Notes under the pieces: model-generated
Told to the model about the DNA's origin: nothing
The model's database searches: none
What the model saw: only the letters and a program-made list of their open reading frames with translations
NCBI RefSeq assembly: GCF_000340215.1
Contig: NW_006921535.1
Location: forward strand, 3,235,323-3,299,322
Origin: Pseudocercospora fijiensis CIRAD86
Taxonomy: Eukaryota > Ascomycota > Dothideomycetes > Mycosphaerellales > Mycosphaerellaceae
Length of the DNA stretch: 64,000 bases
Direction: 5' to 3'
Part shown: piece by piece, positions 39,841 through 54,103 of the stretch
Layout: every line of letters begins with the position of its first letter
Numbering within the stretch: position 1 is the first letter of the stretch
Translations under genes and position numbers: made by a program

Positions 39841-42800
39841 TTAAGAAGAAATGATCGTACCTTGAGATGGAACAGGTTTCCTCCTCACCGTGCCAGACGC
39901 GGCGCTGTTGTCTACCAGTCTGGCTTGTTGGCCTGGCATAGATCTGGGTCCCGCAGGCGTGATCTTTCTGCCTGATGATCGCACATCAACGGCCTTTGCG
40001 ACCTTGGGCGACGCGTGAGGTTCGGGCGAGATCTACAGACACATTTAGCTCTGATGTTACTTGGAAAATGTGAGAGAAGAACTTACGTGACCACTATCAG
40101 TCTCTAGACTGTATCGCACTTCGGCAATGGGCTCCAACAAATGACCTGAGCCATATGGGCTGCTATAGTAGCCGCCTCCCTTGCTGAAGCCACTGTTGCT
40201 GAACTCTGGCTCATCCCAGTCATCTTCTGGGTCAAGCTCGACTTTCGGCGGCACGGCCGGCTTCTGTGGTATCAGTGGCGCATCATCGCTGCCTCTCCTA
40301 GCACCGCCATGGCGATCATGACTGTTCAGGCTGATGGGGCTGATTGGTTCCACTTGCGTCAGACGGTGTCGTGCAAGTCCGGCTGTACCTGATGATCCCC
40401 AGATAGCTGGATCGAAGTCGCTGACCGTGCGCTGAGACAGGTCTGAATTAGTTCCGGTCGTGTCATCAAAGGTATGCGCCTGTGACTCCAGTGTATTCTG
40501 GTGTCGCGAGGTGTGACCCTGACGTGGCTGGGGATGTTGCAAGAGGAGGGAGTTTCTGTGAGCTTGATACTTCGGATCGTCGAAATCAGCTTCGTCATCC
40601 TCCTGCTCGGGAGAGAGGGCACGAGCGTCGTCAACGTATTGGTCCCGATGCTTTGCTGAGGCCTCTGAGGGGATAAGCGGTGATGGCGTTCTCGTCATTT
40701 TGCTTGCTTGACTGCGCACACTTCGCGTTTCGGGTTGCGCGAGACCCGCGTGGCCTTGTTCGCTGTAGCGACGGTCGCCAGAATGGATCGAGTAGCCATC
40801 CTCGTCATACTGCCCCAGTGTCGACTGAGAACGGGACGCCTCGGAGGATGGTCGCACATTGCGATCTTGCCTCGGGCTGTCAATGGTCGCTGGATCCGGT
40901 GCTGCCGATGAAGTCGTGGTTCTTGACCAGCGCGAGATCTTTGGCACATGAACACCAAACAAGGACGAACTGTTACTCTTGTGCTTCTTCTGCTTTTCTG
41001 GTGTTGCGTCGTTGTTGACATTGATCGGGGCAGGCTTCTGTGGTGGCGTGTCTGGCGGCGAAAGTCTGCGATGCAGCTCCTGCGTTGGTGTAAGGAGGCG
41101 CTCATTATTCTCAAATTGGTGGTTGAGTACATGTGTCTCGTGCGGCTCCAGATCTTCATCGTCTTCCTCTTCAAGAACAGTGCTGACACGATTGTCCGAG
41201 CCGCGACGTCCATCGTAACCAGAGTGGAATTGGTGCTTCTCTCGCGGTGTGACTGGGAAGTGACCGGACTGGCTCGGGGTGCTCGATGTGCCAGCTTGGC
41301 CTTCCGGCTCATAGCCTGAGTCCTGTGTAGCACGCATCTGCTCGTATGTGTCCAAGCTGTCCAGGGTATAGGACCTGCCGAATTGCGGGCCACCTTGTTG
41401 ATGCTTGAGGTCTTCCACGTTTTCCAGGACCTGCATAAGCATATCCTCGATCCTCGCCAGATCCTTTGCACTTTTGCCTCCAGTGAGACCCTTCAGTGCA
41501 CGTCTAAGCACACCCTTGCGCTTCGTCTGCACATCTTCTTCAGATTCAACTGCTCGTCGCGGAGTGCGAGGAGAGCTCACTGGCTGAGGTCGTGGGCCGC
41601 CAAGTACCTTCTGCGCCGTATACTCAGCGTCGCGATCGGTATTCTGCATAATCATCTTGTCTTGTTCCATGATGAACTTCTTCATCTCGTCAAAAGACTG
41701 GCGCATCTCAGCGGCGCTGCGCACCAGTGTGACCAGGATTTCCGTATCGCGTGCATTACGTTGCGCGTCACGAACAGTGAGATGGTCCATCAAGGCCACG
41801 ACATCCTGCGACTGGATCCGATCGAGACCTTTGCCAGTTGAAGCATCGTATAATGGTGAGTTCAATCCCTGCGAATTGCCGCTGAAGTGACGAGTATGCT
41901 TGGTGTCCACTGTAAATGGATCGTCATCGCCATCTTGAGCATCCATCGCACGATGATAGTCTTCAAGATCCTTCTTGCCATATACTTGGTTTTCTGCTTT
42001 CGGGGTTGCGCCGCCTCCGCTCCGAGTACGCCCGTCAGTAACGTAGCCTTCGTCACGGAAAGCAGCTGGGCTGCCACTAGGGGTAGCCTCGCGATCGAAC
42101 TCGCCATTGCGACCGACGTCTGGAGTATCTCGGCCTTGGTCCTCAACTGTAGGTTGCTTGGCTTTGTGAGCGGCGGCAAGAGCGGCGGCGCCTCCAGCAG
42201 CAGCACCAACCAGGCCGCCTTTGCTGAAAGCATTCTTGGCAGAAGCGCTCCGACTCTGGCCTGCCTCTGGTTCAGGTGTATAGGGCCAAGTCGAGATTCC
42301 AGTGGCATCACCACCAAGAGGACCTTGGATAATGGATGGGTTGGTAGTGAGGTCAGACTTGGAATCATCAAAATGCCCAATCTCTGGCAAAGGATCATCG
42401 ACATTAGGCAGGCCACTAGCCGTCATTACCGGTTTCTCGTCTGAGCTCTGATTGCGCAGATCCCGCGCCGGGCTTTGACTTGGGGATGAGAGTGTGCGCG
42501 CATGACCCTTGATAGCTGCCCATCGGTCCTGGCTTGGCATTGTTTGGCTCAAAGTCGAGCCTTCGTACAGGGGCGGCGCATCTTTGTTTCTGGAACGCAA
42601 CTGCTCTTCCATCCGAGCACTGTAGGTATTGCTCTTGCTGGGACTACCAGTCGAAGAGACAACATGGCTGCTGACTGTCGAAGGTTCCATGAGCGATGCG
42701 ACAGCAGATTCCACAGCGACTGGAGTATGCACATAGTTTGGAGCCAGACCGCCTCCAGTCACGTCACGAACGTCTTGCTCCACATCAGCTTGTCCATCTT

Positions 42801-45204
42801 CTGTATGACGGTCCAGGTAGCTGTCATCGGTCATCATTGTGAAGCGCTTCTCGTCTTGTGGGTATGGGTTGGTCTGGTAAGAGTCGCGGTTGGTCGCCAT
42901 TGAGTCGCGATATTGCTCGTTGATCAAATGCTGTCGCTCAAGCCATTCGTCTGCAGTCTCGGCGCCTGGTGTGCCGGTCTCACGAGTAAATGATGTTTCC
43001 AGCTTCTCGTTAGGAGTTGCATACTCATCGAGACTGACATCACGGGACTGTTTTGCAGAGCGAGCTAGCTGAGTAGTAGGCGAATCTCCAGATTGCAAGG
43101 AGGATTGCGAATGTCGATGTTCTTGAAGTCGGCCAGCAGACGAATAGGAAGCCGCACTTCTAGGTCGCAAACCTTGCGGGACGAGAGGATCATCTTCAAA
43201 TTTATTCTTCAGGCTGGAAACGCTCTGGACTGGGCTGCCTCCGCTGAATTTGCGCTGTGGAGCTGGGTCACCGTAACCATCAGCGTCCATATGCCGGTCC
43301 ACAGCTTTCATTGCTGCAGCACCGCCGAGGCCAGCAGCAGTCAGGGCAGCCAAACGCTCCCGATTCGTGATACCGCCATTCGGTCTGTGAACGGAGCTCG
43401 TCGTTGTTTGACCTATAGACTGGTTGGAAAGGCTCATTCCAAGTCCTCTCGACGATGGTCGTGTGGGAGTACGAGACGAAGCTGGAGAAATGGCATCTCC
43501 GACCGAGCCACGCTTCACTTCACGAACTGGTGTGCGGGTATCGGCAGAGCTTCTTGATGAGGGCCGATCGGTGCCTTGCGACAGAATACTTTCTCGAGTG
43601 ATCTCAGAGTCATTCATCCTGCTGGCCAGAGGAAGTGGCGGAATGTCCTTTTTCTCCGTATAAGTCTCATCAATGGTATCTGTAATGCTGGCAGACCGGC
43701 TGCGACTTGTGCGAGATTTGGTGCGCTTCTTCCGCCGTGAGTGTACGTCGTCTTGAGAATCGTGATGCCGCAGAGCAGCCGATGTCAGAACACCAGCTGC
43801 CAGACCAGCAGAGGCAGCGCCTCTGAGGCCGTTATTGCTTCTGCTTGATTTGGGTCGGACCCTCTCGTCTGCTTCATAGCTGCCTTCGCGTGAATGTCGA
43901 CCCGATGACCGGCCGCTGGAAGGACGATCTGAGTATTCTCTGCTGGACTTGCGATGCTTCACTCGTTCCGAGTCGCCGCGAGAGAGGACAACGCCGGGAT
44001 CATCGCCGTCTCTATTCAGCACCACTTTTGGCTTTGAAGACAGGTGTGGCGTGCTGGAGGATTTGCTGACTCGTCGCTCGAGACTGCCATTCTCGCCACC
44101 TGAGCTACGTCTGCTCTGCTCAAAGCTGCGAAGATTGCGATCTTTGTGTTGGTCTTCCTTGAGTGCATTAATCTCAGGCAGGATCATGCGCTTGATGGTA
44201 TCCTCTACCATTTCCAGTAATTTCGGATTGTTCGTCATGCGCGACGTTTGTGATCGATCTGAACGATAGGACCGCTCGCTGGGCGATAGTTTGGAAGACA
44301 AGAGGCTTGATTCTGCGCCGCTCACGGCATCTTCCTCCGCGCGGTGTGATTTCGATGATCGTCTCCGTCTCTCGCGAGACTGTCCATCATATTCGCGACT
44401 CGACTTGCGCTGCTTAGCCGAAGTGGCTCCCAGCTTCTCCATGACTTTCTGCGTAAGACGCTCTCGGCTGGCGCTCCTGCCCTGACTGTCCATTCTTTGT
44501 GGCTCTCGCAGATAATCCTTCTCCTTCACAGGAGATTCGGCATCGTACTCGTAGCCGCGCTCGCTCTCGAGCATCGATCTATCTCCTTCAAGCATGCTGT
44601 CCGGCGGCATCGACGAGACGTTGGACTCCACTGGTGCATACATGAGTCCGCGCGACGATCGTTGACTGTTCGAAACGTCGCTGGTGCTGAGTAGCTCGAT
44701 CTCAACGGGTGGATGTCCAGAAACGTTGCTATCGGTCGAATGGCTGACGTCTGTTCCTGCTGGGGCAAGTGCAACTTCCGCGTCCTTGGAGCTCGGTAGT
44801 GATATTCGACGAGTGTATGACGGCTTTCGATCGCTTCCAATGCTAGTGATCTGAATAGCGTTTTCGCCACTCCTGCTCTTCTTAGATGCGCTCGGCGTAA
44901 CCTTCACGCGCACACTCGGCCTGCTCTTGCTCTTGTCGCCAGTCTTTGAAGCCTCGAAGTATTCGATCAACAGGCTCGTCTGGCTCTTGGCGCGGCTGTG
45001 CTTCCCAATGCCACTCTCCTTGCTCGCAGTGATCTTTTGGGTGGAGATGGTAATGGGACTGCCGTCTTCGGGGACGGTGTAGTGGGACTTGTCGGTGCGG
45101 GTGGTGACGTTGGTCGCAACTTCGGTGTCGCCGCCAGAGGTGTCGTCGTCCATAGACTCCGTTGCTTGCGGCAGAGGCGGACGACGAGAGTCTACGATGC
45201 CCAT
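39841..45204 (-). CDS. Very large low-complexity protein of unknown function
   Basis: Two exons, 45204-40087 and 40032-39841, with a 54-bp GT-AG intron, give 1769 residues. The last exon adds 63 residues (ISPEPHASPKVAKAVDVR and onward). Most of the chain is Ser/Arg/Asp-rich and disordered. Three Ala/Gly-rich hydrophobic patches occur: ASAGLAAGVLTSAAL, LAALTAAGLGGAAAM and LVGAAAGGAAALAAAH. Two helical segments look ordered: about 1135-1190 (LMDHLTVRDAQRNARD, then AEMRQSFDEMKKFIMEQDK) and about 1230-1268 (LRRALKGLTGGKSAKDL, then IEDMLMQVLENVEDLKH). The Ala/Gly patches recall Woronin-body tether or involucrin-repeat-like fungal proteins, but I cannot confirm membership. The ATG at 45204 opens the frame. 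Confidence 0.7.
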
Positions 45205-47038
45205 CTTAGAATGTTGTTCGCATCACTGCGGCTGCGGCTGGTGGGTCCTGTTTGTGCGTGGTCGGCAAGGCGCAAACAGTGCAATGCGGAATGACTTTTT
45301 ACCCAGTGGCCGGGCGAGGTGTTAGGGACATGCACAGTGTGCAGTCGGAGTCGGACAGAACTGGGATGCAGCTGTACGCCAATCGATGTTGTGCAACGCT
45401 GTGTGCGGGAGCAGATGTCTGGCTAGAGCTGTTCGCCGCTGCGGTGCCGGGCACAGAGCTGCACCGTGCTATGTCTGCCTGAAAGCGATGGTGAGTGCAC
45501 GAGCAGCACAGGAGGACCAGTAATGTAGTGAAGACTAGCTGTGCCGTGGCGTGCCTCGTTGACTACGGTATCTGGAGCGGCGCGTGAGAAGTTGAGAGTG
45601 AGGTCAGGTCAGGTCAGGTCAGCTACACTGCACTGCTGCACTGATGCGTTGTTCTCCCCACCAACCGCAACGAGGGTCGACTCGCCGATTCGAGTCGCGA
45701 TGCTGCTTCTCTCTCGCACCTCCTTCGCCCGCCTCTTGCTCTTGCCGCACGAAAGGATGAAGACCAGCAGACGGAAACAGACAGCGAGCGATCACAAGCC
45801 AGCATGTGGGCAAGGCAAGATCAGGCTGGTGCTTGCGCGCGAGTGCGATGTTCAACGAGCCAGCCACCGACAAGCTTTCCACTAATTCTCCCGGCGCAAC
45901 AAGGATCTACCGCGTAACTACAGCAACACCATGTTCAGCCGTAGTCAGTGCTCCGCGTGTTCGACAATAGACGCAAAGCTCCATCATCAATCTTCTTCTG
46001 CAATTGACGTCGAGTAGTCTCGGCACTTCATCATCACAGTTGCTATCGCTATTCTATCAACAGCCGAACAGTTGACAGTTGCTCATCCCACGGCTCGATC
46101 AGCCAGCGTCCGGCGTCACAACCATCATCCCAGAAGCCGGAGCACCGTTTGCTTCGTCCCACAAAACCCAGCGTAACGCAGGACCGTCGCCGACCAGCCA
46201 TCCTCCTGTGCATCGCATGCGCTCTCATGCAACTAAGAAGAACGAAAACACATGCAACCTGTACTGCCCAAGCAACCACCCCACCAGCCGCATCATGTCC
46301 GTAATGATAACCCTCATCACAAGGTGTGAACGGTGCCACATCATCAAAGAGCCACACACGAGACAACTCTTCCACTGTCACTACCGATTGGCAGTTTCAA
46401 GCCGTCGTTTCCTTGCACTGGCATTCACCGGTGTGCTTGATCGGTGTGCCCTGCATGGCTGCATGTGGGCTGGGCTGTAACGCGTTTCAGCCTCTCTATT
46501 CGTTCAAAGAAACGTGGCTGGGACGGCCGGCCACGCTTCGGCATCGGCTACGCAATTATTATTGATCGTTGCGCAACGACTTACCGGCGGTACCCTGGCC
46601 AGTGGCCACAAAGAACGGAAAAAGTATAGAGCTACAGGGCCGCGTGCCGGTGATGCTCTAACGAGCTTCGGTCTTCGGCTTGTGCTGTGTCTGGTAAATC
46701 GTAGCTGAGCAAGCCAGCTGCGAACAACATATATGAGTGAATCTGCGAGTGACTGCTTTGCCAAAGTATCATTGCTTTCATGCCTTATCCTAGGACTCTT
46801 CCCTCTAAAACGGAATCGCAAAATTAGCCACTACCCATGCATTTCTTCATCATGCAGCTGCTTTGAAGTGAACCTCTCTTTCACAGCTTGTCACCATCAT
46901 CAAGCCTCTTCTCTGACCCTCTTCACGATGCAACAACTTGCATGTCCGACCCGCAGCAGGCAATCAATGCCTCCATCCGGAATTATAACCTTACTCTTGC
47001 AGACATCGAAGGCTGACGCGCCTGGCCAAACCTCGATA
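45205..47038. other. Intergenic, no supported gene
   Basis: About 1.8 kb holding the promoter of the large gene and the 3' flank of the MAP kinase gene. A short AGGTC tandem (four units) lies at 45601-45621. Frames such as 45541-45885 and 46049-46480 show no domain. Confidence 0.4.
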
Positions 47039-48395
<1,357 letters not shown>

Positions 48396-49239
48396 GATGT
48401 GGAAAAGCGGAAGCTCGTGGAGTCAGTGCCTCGTATGTTTCGGCAAATACGAGGTTCGAGAAGGGGAGGATGTCGCGCAAGGTCAGATCAGTAGCGGCGC
48501 CGATGCCTAGTATTATTCAGGCTGCGCGTCAGGAGCGTTGTCAGATGTTTCTCGCGGGCAGGGCAGGGCAGCTTGGGCAGGGCAGCTTGGACAGAGCTCT
48601 GATAGTGGGACTGGACACGCAGAACCGGCGGGCGTGAATGGCGAGTGTTGATCCACCTGAACGGCGTTTCTGGCTTGTTTCTGGGCAACAAAGAAATGAA
48701 CGAGGGAGCAAGGGTCAGGCCAGGTAATTATATCAAGTCAGGCCCACGCTTCCTTCAGCTGCGTGCGGCTTTCGATTCTATGCTGCGCTCGTTGCCTCAG
48801 CCTCAAGTCGGGTAAGCAATGCAATATGCTGCCGTTTGACAGCTCACAGGCAGACATGATGATTCACTTCTCAACACGCCCGGCCCCGGCCCCGCGAGAT
48901 GATGCCCCTCTGCCAAGCTTTGGATGCCCACCCCAGCGTTCTCCCAAACGGAAAGGAAGGTTTTGGAGCGGTATGGATCTGAGCGTATGCGTGACTGATG
49001 AGCTGTGGACAAGGTTGCCCTTTTATGCATCGTCGTTGTCGCCGTCACGCCGTGAGAGTGAGACGCAACGGTCGCCATGGTCACGTGACGCCATACTACC
49101 GGTGTTCCGAGTTCCGAGCCAGGACACAACGCTGCTGTCCTCCACTTCATCATCAGTAGTGTACTTTTGAGGGACAGCTTGTTGAGAACTTGAGAGATGC
49201 GACGCGATGCGATGCGATGCGATGCGATGCGAGGCAGAG
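48396..49239. other. Upstream region of the MAP kinase gene
   Basis: About 840 bp with no supported gene. It holds the MAP kinase promoter, a GGGCAGGGCAGCTT near-repeat (about 48556-48592), and at 49203-49232 a GCGAT pentanucleotide repeat of about six units directly before the AT-rich palindrome. Confidence 0.4.
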
Positions 49240-50684
49240 GCCCGGCTACGGAGGCCTATACGTACCAGAGGCTCAATGTAGCACTTCTTACCGCAGCGAC
49301 ACAGTATAATCTTTGCCCCTACAAATTGTTTTTAATGTATCTTTTTATCTAGAGGACTTATAGCTAAACAATATATAGCAAAGATACTCTTACTTAGGTC
49401 TATTTTTAGAAAATATTGATATTTGTAGTCGTTCCCTCCTAAATTAATAAGCTATATAGCTTAAAACTCTAAGTTAGACGTTTTAGAATTTTAGTGTTTT
49501 TTAAGCCTTAGTATACTGTTTTTAGTAATCCAAGATCTAAGTCTTATAGTTTTGTTTAAAAAGAATCTAGTTCTAGATTTTTATTCTAGTATAGCTACTA
49601 TTAGTAACATAATCTAGAAAAGAGTATTATTAGAACCTAAATTCTTACTAGGTTCTCTTTAGTATATCTTTTTATATAGAAGAGTTATACTTTAATAATA
49701 TAAAACAAAGATACTCTATTTTTTATCTATTTTTAGAAATTAAGTAAAACTATTATAGTTATCTACTAAGATTAGCCTAAAAGTCTAAAAGAAAGACTTT
49801 TAGATTTTAGTATTTATTAAGCCTTATAATACTATTTTTAGTAATCTAAAAGCTAGAACTAAAGGTTTTACCTAGTTTTAATCTATATTGAAATTCTTAT
49901 CTAAATACGCCTACTATTAGTCTTGGAATCCAAAAGCGAATATTTTTAAGAATTATAAGCTTAAGAATATTAAGTTTAGAATTTTAAAAAATATTCTTTC
50001 TTAAGTTATAAGACTATTTATAAACTAATAAAAGTAAAAGCTCTAATAGGAGATTTCACTAGCTAAAACTGTTAGGTTTTGATTTTAGATTACTAAAAAT
50101 AGTATACTAAGGCTTAAAATATACTAAAATCTTAAAATCTTAATTCTAGAATTTTAGGCTAATCTTAGTAGATAGCTATAATAATTCTGGTTATTTTCTA
50201 AAGATATATAGAGAGTAAAGTAATTTTGTCTTATATTACTAAGCTATAACTCTTCTAAATAAAAAGATATATAAGATAGAATCTAAGAACAATTTAAGTT
50301 TTTATAGTATTCCTTTCTATATTATATTACTAATAGTAGCTATATTAAGATAGAAACCTTAATATAGAGTCTTATAAAGTAAGGCTATAAGACCTAGACT
50401 TTAGATTAATAAAAATAGTATACTAAGGCTTAAAAAAACGCTTAAATCCTAAAACGTTTAACTTAGAGTTTGAGGCTATATAGCTTATCAATTTAGTAGG
50501 TAACGACTAAAAATTTTAATTTTTTTCTAAAAATAGACCTAAATTAGAGTATCTTTGTCTTATATTGTTTAGCTATAAGTCCTCTAGATAAAAAGATATA
50601 TTAAAAACAATTTGTAGGGGCAAAAATTGCAGTACAAAGTCTGCATTGAGCCTCTGGTATGTATGGAGCTCCGTCCCCGGCCCG
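49240..50684. repeat. AT-rich 1.4-kb nested inverted repeat, probably RIP-damaged
   Basis: The ends are matched inverted copies: ACCAGAGGCTCAATG near 49263 and CATTGAGCCTCTGGT at 50644-50658. Inside, CCCCTACAAATTGTTTTTAA at 49317 pairs with its reverse complement near 50605-50622, and the arms continue for at least 300 bp at high identity. Each arm holds two related units of about 330 bp, each centred on an AAAGATACTCT-type core and a CTATTTTTAGAAA motif, so four units form a nested palindrome. Composition is far more AT-rich than the flanks, and mismatches between arms are mostly C/T or G/A, as repeat-induced point mutation produces. No ORF is present. Exact ends and any target duplication are uncertain. 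Confidence 0.8.
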
Positions 50685-50882
50685 GGCGGCAGTGAAAGCG
50701 AAGGCTCCACATGCCTCGGCTTCCGCTCTCTGCTATCAGTGCTCTGACAGTTTTATCCCAGGTCAGGAGCTGCCACAGTGATAGTGATTGCTCCACTCGC
50801 TTTCGTACGAAATACTCGTTCACATCGCTGCAGTCCCTCAGTTGTGCCGCGGCCCATATCTCTCTGTATCATCCACACCGTC

Positions 50883-50906
50883 GGTCCGGGTCCGGGTCCG
50901 GGTCCG
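50883..50906. repeat. GGTCCG hexanucleotide repeat upstream of aldehyde dehydrogenase
   Basis: Four contiguous GGTCCG-type units lie about 55-75 bp upstream of the start codon of the aldehyde dehydrogenase gene. The position suggests 5' untranslated or core promoter sequence; a function is not shown. Confidence 0.6.
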
Positions 50907-50959
50907 TGTTGATCAAGCGTAAGATACAATAGTAGCCCATCCCGCCGCTGCCTCTAAAC

Positions 50960-52736
50960 ATGACCATTCACCTAACCATGGACGACGTGCCTGCCTTCAC
51001 AGCCACTCCGCTGGACAAGATCCCGGCCATTCATCAACGAGTCGTCGACAAGTTCCTCAGCCATGAGACGCGCCCACTCGAATACCGATTGAAGCAGTTG
51101 CGATCACTGTATTGGGGTCTGAAGGATGCGGAGCCAACCATCCTGGAGGCAACCAAGCTTGACTTGGGCAAGAGCGCGTACGAGGCATTCCTCTGCGAAG
51201 TTGGATGGGTACTCAATGACATCCTCTTCGTATGCAAGAACCTCGCAAAATGGATGAAAGAAGAAAAGGCGCAGGACATGGACCTCATCAACAAGTTCGT
51301 GTCGCCGCGAATTCGCAAGGACCCATTGGGTGCTGTGCTGGTCATTGGAGCCTACAATTTTCCGATTCAGCTCTCGCTGGGCCCGCTCATTGGTGCCATT
51401 GCAGCAGGATGTAAGTCAGTGCAGGAACCTATCGAAACTCACCGCCATCCAGTATGATCAAAGCAGACATGGTCAAATCATGCGTGAAATGATCGATTGC
51501 AATTGCTAATGCGTATCCTGAATGTTAGGCACCGCAGTCCTCAAACCTTCCGAAAGTGCGCCGCATTGCGCCAGAATCATGGAGCACATCATCTCTCAAA
51601 CCCTCGACCCTGACGCTTACCAAGTAGTTCAAGGAGCTGTGCCTGAGACCACCGCTCTGCTGGACTGCAAGTGGGACAAGATCTTTTACACCGGTGGCGC
51701 GACAGTCGGCACAATCATCGCGAAGAAAGCCGCAGAGACCTTGACTCCAGTGACGTTGGAGCTTGGTGGTCGCAATCCTGCCATCATCACCAAGAATGCA
51801 GACCCAAGGCTGGCGGCGCGACGACTGCTCTGGGCCAAACTACTCAACGTTGGCCAGGTCTGTGTCAGCCAGAATTATGTTCTTGTGGACAAGGATGTAC
51901 TGCCAGAGTTCATCCGCCAGCTCGAGATTGCCCTAAAGGAGTTCCAGCCAAAGGGCGCTGAGCTCGCCGAGGATTATGGCAAGATCATCAATGAACGAGC
52001 ATGGCAACGTCTCAAAGACATGTTGGACAGCTCAAGTGGTGAGATTTTGATTGGTGGCAAGTCCGACAAATCCAAGCTCTTCTTCGAAACCACTGTCGTG
52101 AAGGTCAACAGCGCCGATGATTCTCTGCTCAAGGACGAATCTTTCGGACCTCTGATCCCAATCCTGCCAGTCGAGGATCTTGACGAAGCCATCCGCATCG
52201 CTAACAAGGTCCACTCAACGCCACTTGGTATCTACCCCTTCGGAAACAAAGCCGATGCAGAGAAAGTCCTTGGCCAGACACGCTCAGGTGGTGCTTCTGT
52301 CAACGATGGCTTCTTCCACGCTTCCATCCCAACTCTGGCGTTCGGTGGTATAGGCGACAGTGGCACGGGCTCTTACCGTGGCAAGGCTAGCTTCGACTGC
52401 TTCACACACCGACGCCCCGTCACCACCACCCCAGCATGGATGGAAAGTTTACTCTCTATCCGCTACCCACCATTCACGGACGCGAAGCTAAAACAATACA
52501 AGACCATGAGTGAGAACAAGCCTGATTTTGATCGTAATGGTAATCCAACTGGAGCTGGATTGCTGTGGTGGATTCTTGGTAAGTCGCAGTACCCGGCCTT
52601 GCAGGCGAAGCTATGAAGAGGCGTTGATAATGGTTCAGGTCTTGGTGGTAAGAGTGCAGTTGGTGCTTCTGGTCGATGGGTTACGGTTGCTGTACTCGCT
52701 GTAGCTCTGCGCTACTACAGAACGCAGTACAACTAA
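50960..52736 (+). CDS. Fatty aldehyde dehydrogenase, Hfd1-like, with C-terminal membrane anchor
   Basis: Three exons, 50960-51410, 51529-52578 and 52639-52736, sum to 1599 nt and 532 residues. The enzyme oxidises long-chain aldehydes with NAD(P)+. Motifs: VLVIGAYNFPIQLSLGP, VLKPSESAP, FYTGGATVG, LELGGRNPAI (catalytic Glu) and GQVCVSQNY with catalytic Cys262. Layout and length fit the FALDH/Hfd1 branch. Exon 2 alone would end at a TGA at 52616. The last intron (GTAAGT...GGTTCAG, 60 bp) instead joins exon 3, which encodes GRWVTVAVLAVALRYYRTQYN, a short hydrophobic tail typical of membrane-anchored fatty aldehyde dehydrogenases. Intron 1 is 118 bp. Yeast Hfd1 lies on the outer mitochondrial membrane and lipid droplets. 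Confidence 0.88.
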
Positions 52737-54103
52737 TAGTCAAGCACGGAGAATCATTGATAGGGAGGTTGAAATTTGTTTCATTCTTGTACTGAATAGA
52801 GGTCACTCTGGGCATTGCTTAGGTATAGCAATGAAAATGCTTTCACCAGACTATGCCACTTCTGAACTCTCACCGAGCATGATTGACTAGGTACTCTTTG
52901 CTCCACTCTTTTGATATGCCAAGCGGATATTGCTCAAATGCTCCAAATAACTCACCCGAACGAATGAAGAAAGTGCGCGAGGAATTTGAGAAAGAATACT
53001 AAACATTAGCTAGAGAGAGAGAGAGCCAATCGACACCAGTGACCTCTACCAAGAATAACTCAAGAGAACATTTGTAGAAAAACCAAACATTTGACGCCGA
53101 GATAACGACAGTACTCAGGTCACTTTTCTCCTCGTAGACAGTCTCCTTCAAGCGTGCAAAGCAACTAACCCATAACCGAGATGACAAACAAGTATGCACA
53201 GGCCAAATGGTTGCAGTCCTTTCAGTTGACCTCCGATGGTCAGCAGAATAGTCTAACGCTCAACGATCTAACGCGGGCAGGAATGGAACCAGTTGACTCG
53301 AGCTTCTGGGGCATCGGAAGAGATGAATGAGGGAAGCATTGCAATATCGATCCTGCGTTGCACTGCCTCACTCGAGGCATGAGCGGACTGAACCAACGGC
53401 ATCATCAAGCTCCCTGAAGCTCGGAATGGGAGACAGTAGTATGATAGGATAGCATGTCTATCATTTCAATGCTACCTAGTGTAGAAACAAGACTGATCGA
53501 CAAAAGTGTAGCGTACTACACAACAATATTTCCACACGCCATTCACACCGATATCGATCCATCTTCAAAATTTGGTGCGTTAAAACTCCAGTACAGTTGA
53601 TCCAAGATGAACTCCGCGGTCGTAACCGATTATCCCATTGAAAGATTGATTGCATGCGAATGATGGCATTAGGAAACGCCAGACATCACTGCCGTAGCAG
53701 TGTTGAGATTATGAACACAAGCTTTGCGGAATGCTCGTAGCGGCAGGGGACATGCGCGCCAACGATACTGGTTCATGTGTGCGGCAAATTGCGTCCAGAA
53801 TCCGCGGGAAGAGGTGGTGGATAGCTTTCTCCTAAAACGAAGGGCGCCTGCTTTTTGGGTATCGATGCGGGAAGGAAGACGAGGAACAACTGCTGCTGCA
53901 GAGTATGGAAAGTCGAGTTGAGTTGTGCAAATCGTGATACACGACAGCAGAGAAGCGGCGCTGTGCTGTGCTGTGCTAACTCGCGTTCACACAGGCCGTG
54001 ATGGCAGCAGACAAGAAGCGCAGCCTCTCGAGGCGTGATTGCGGCCAACCAGAATGTTGGAGGAGGAATGTGATTCTTCTGAGGGATAGTATGGTCTTCA
54101 GCC
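52737..54103. other. Intergenic, no supported gene
   Basis: About 1.4 kb between the aldehyde dehydrogenase and the convergent SomA gene. It has a GA-rich tract (AGAGAGAGAGAG near 53013) and a GCTGT tandem near 53958-53975. Frames at 53724-54180 have no domain. Confidence 0.4.
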
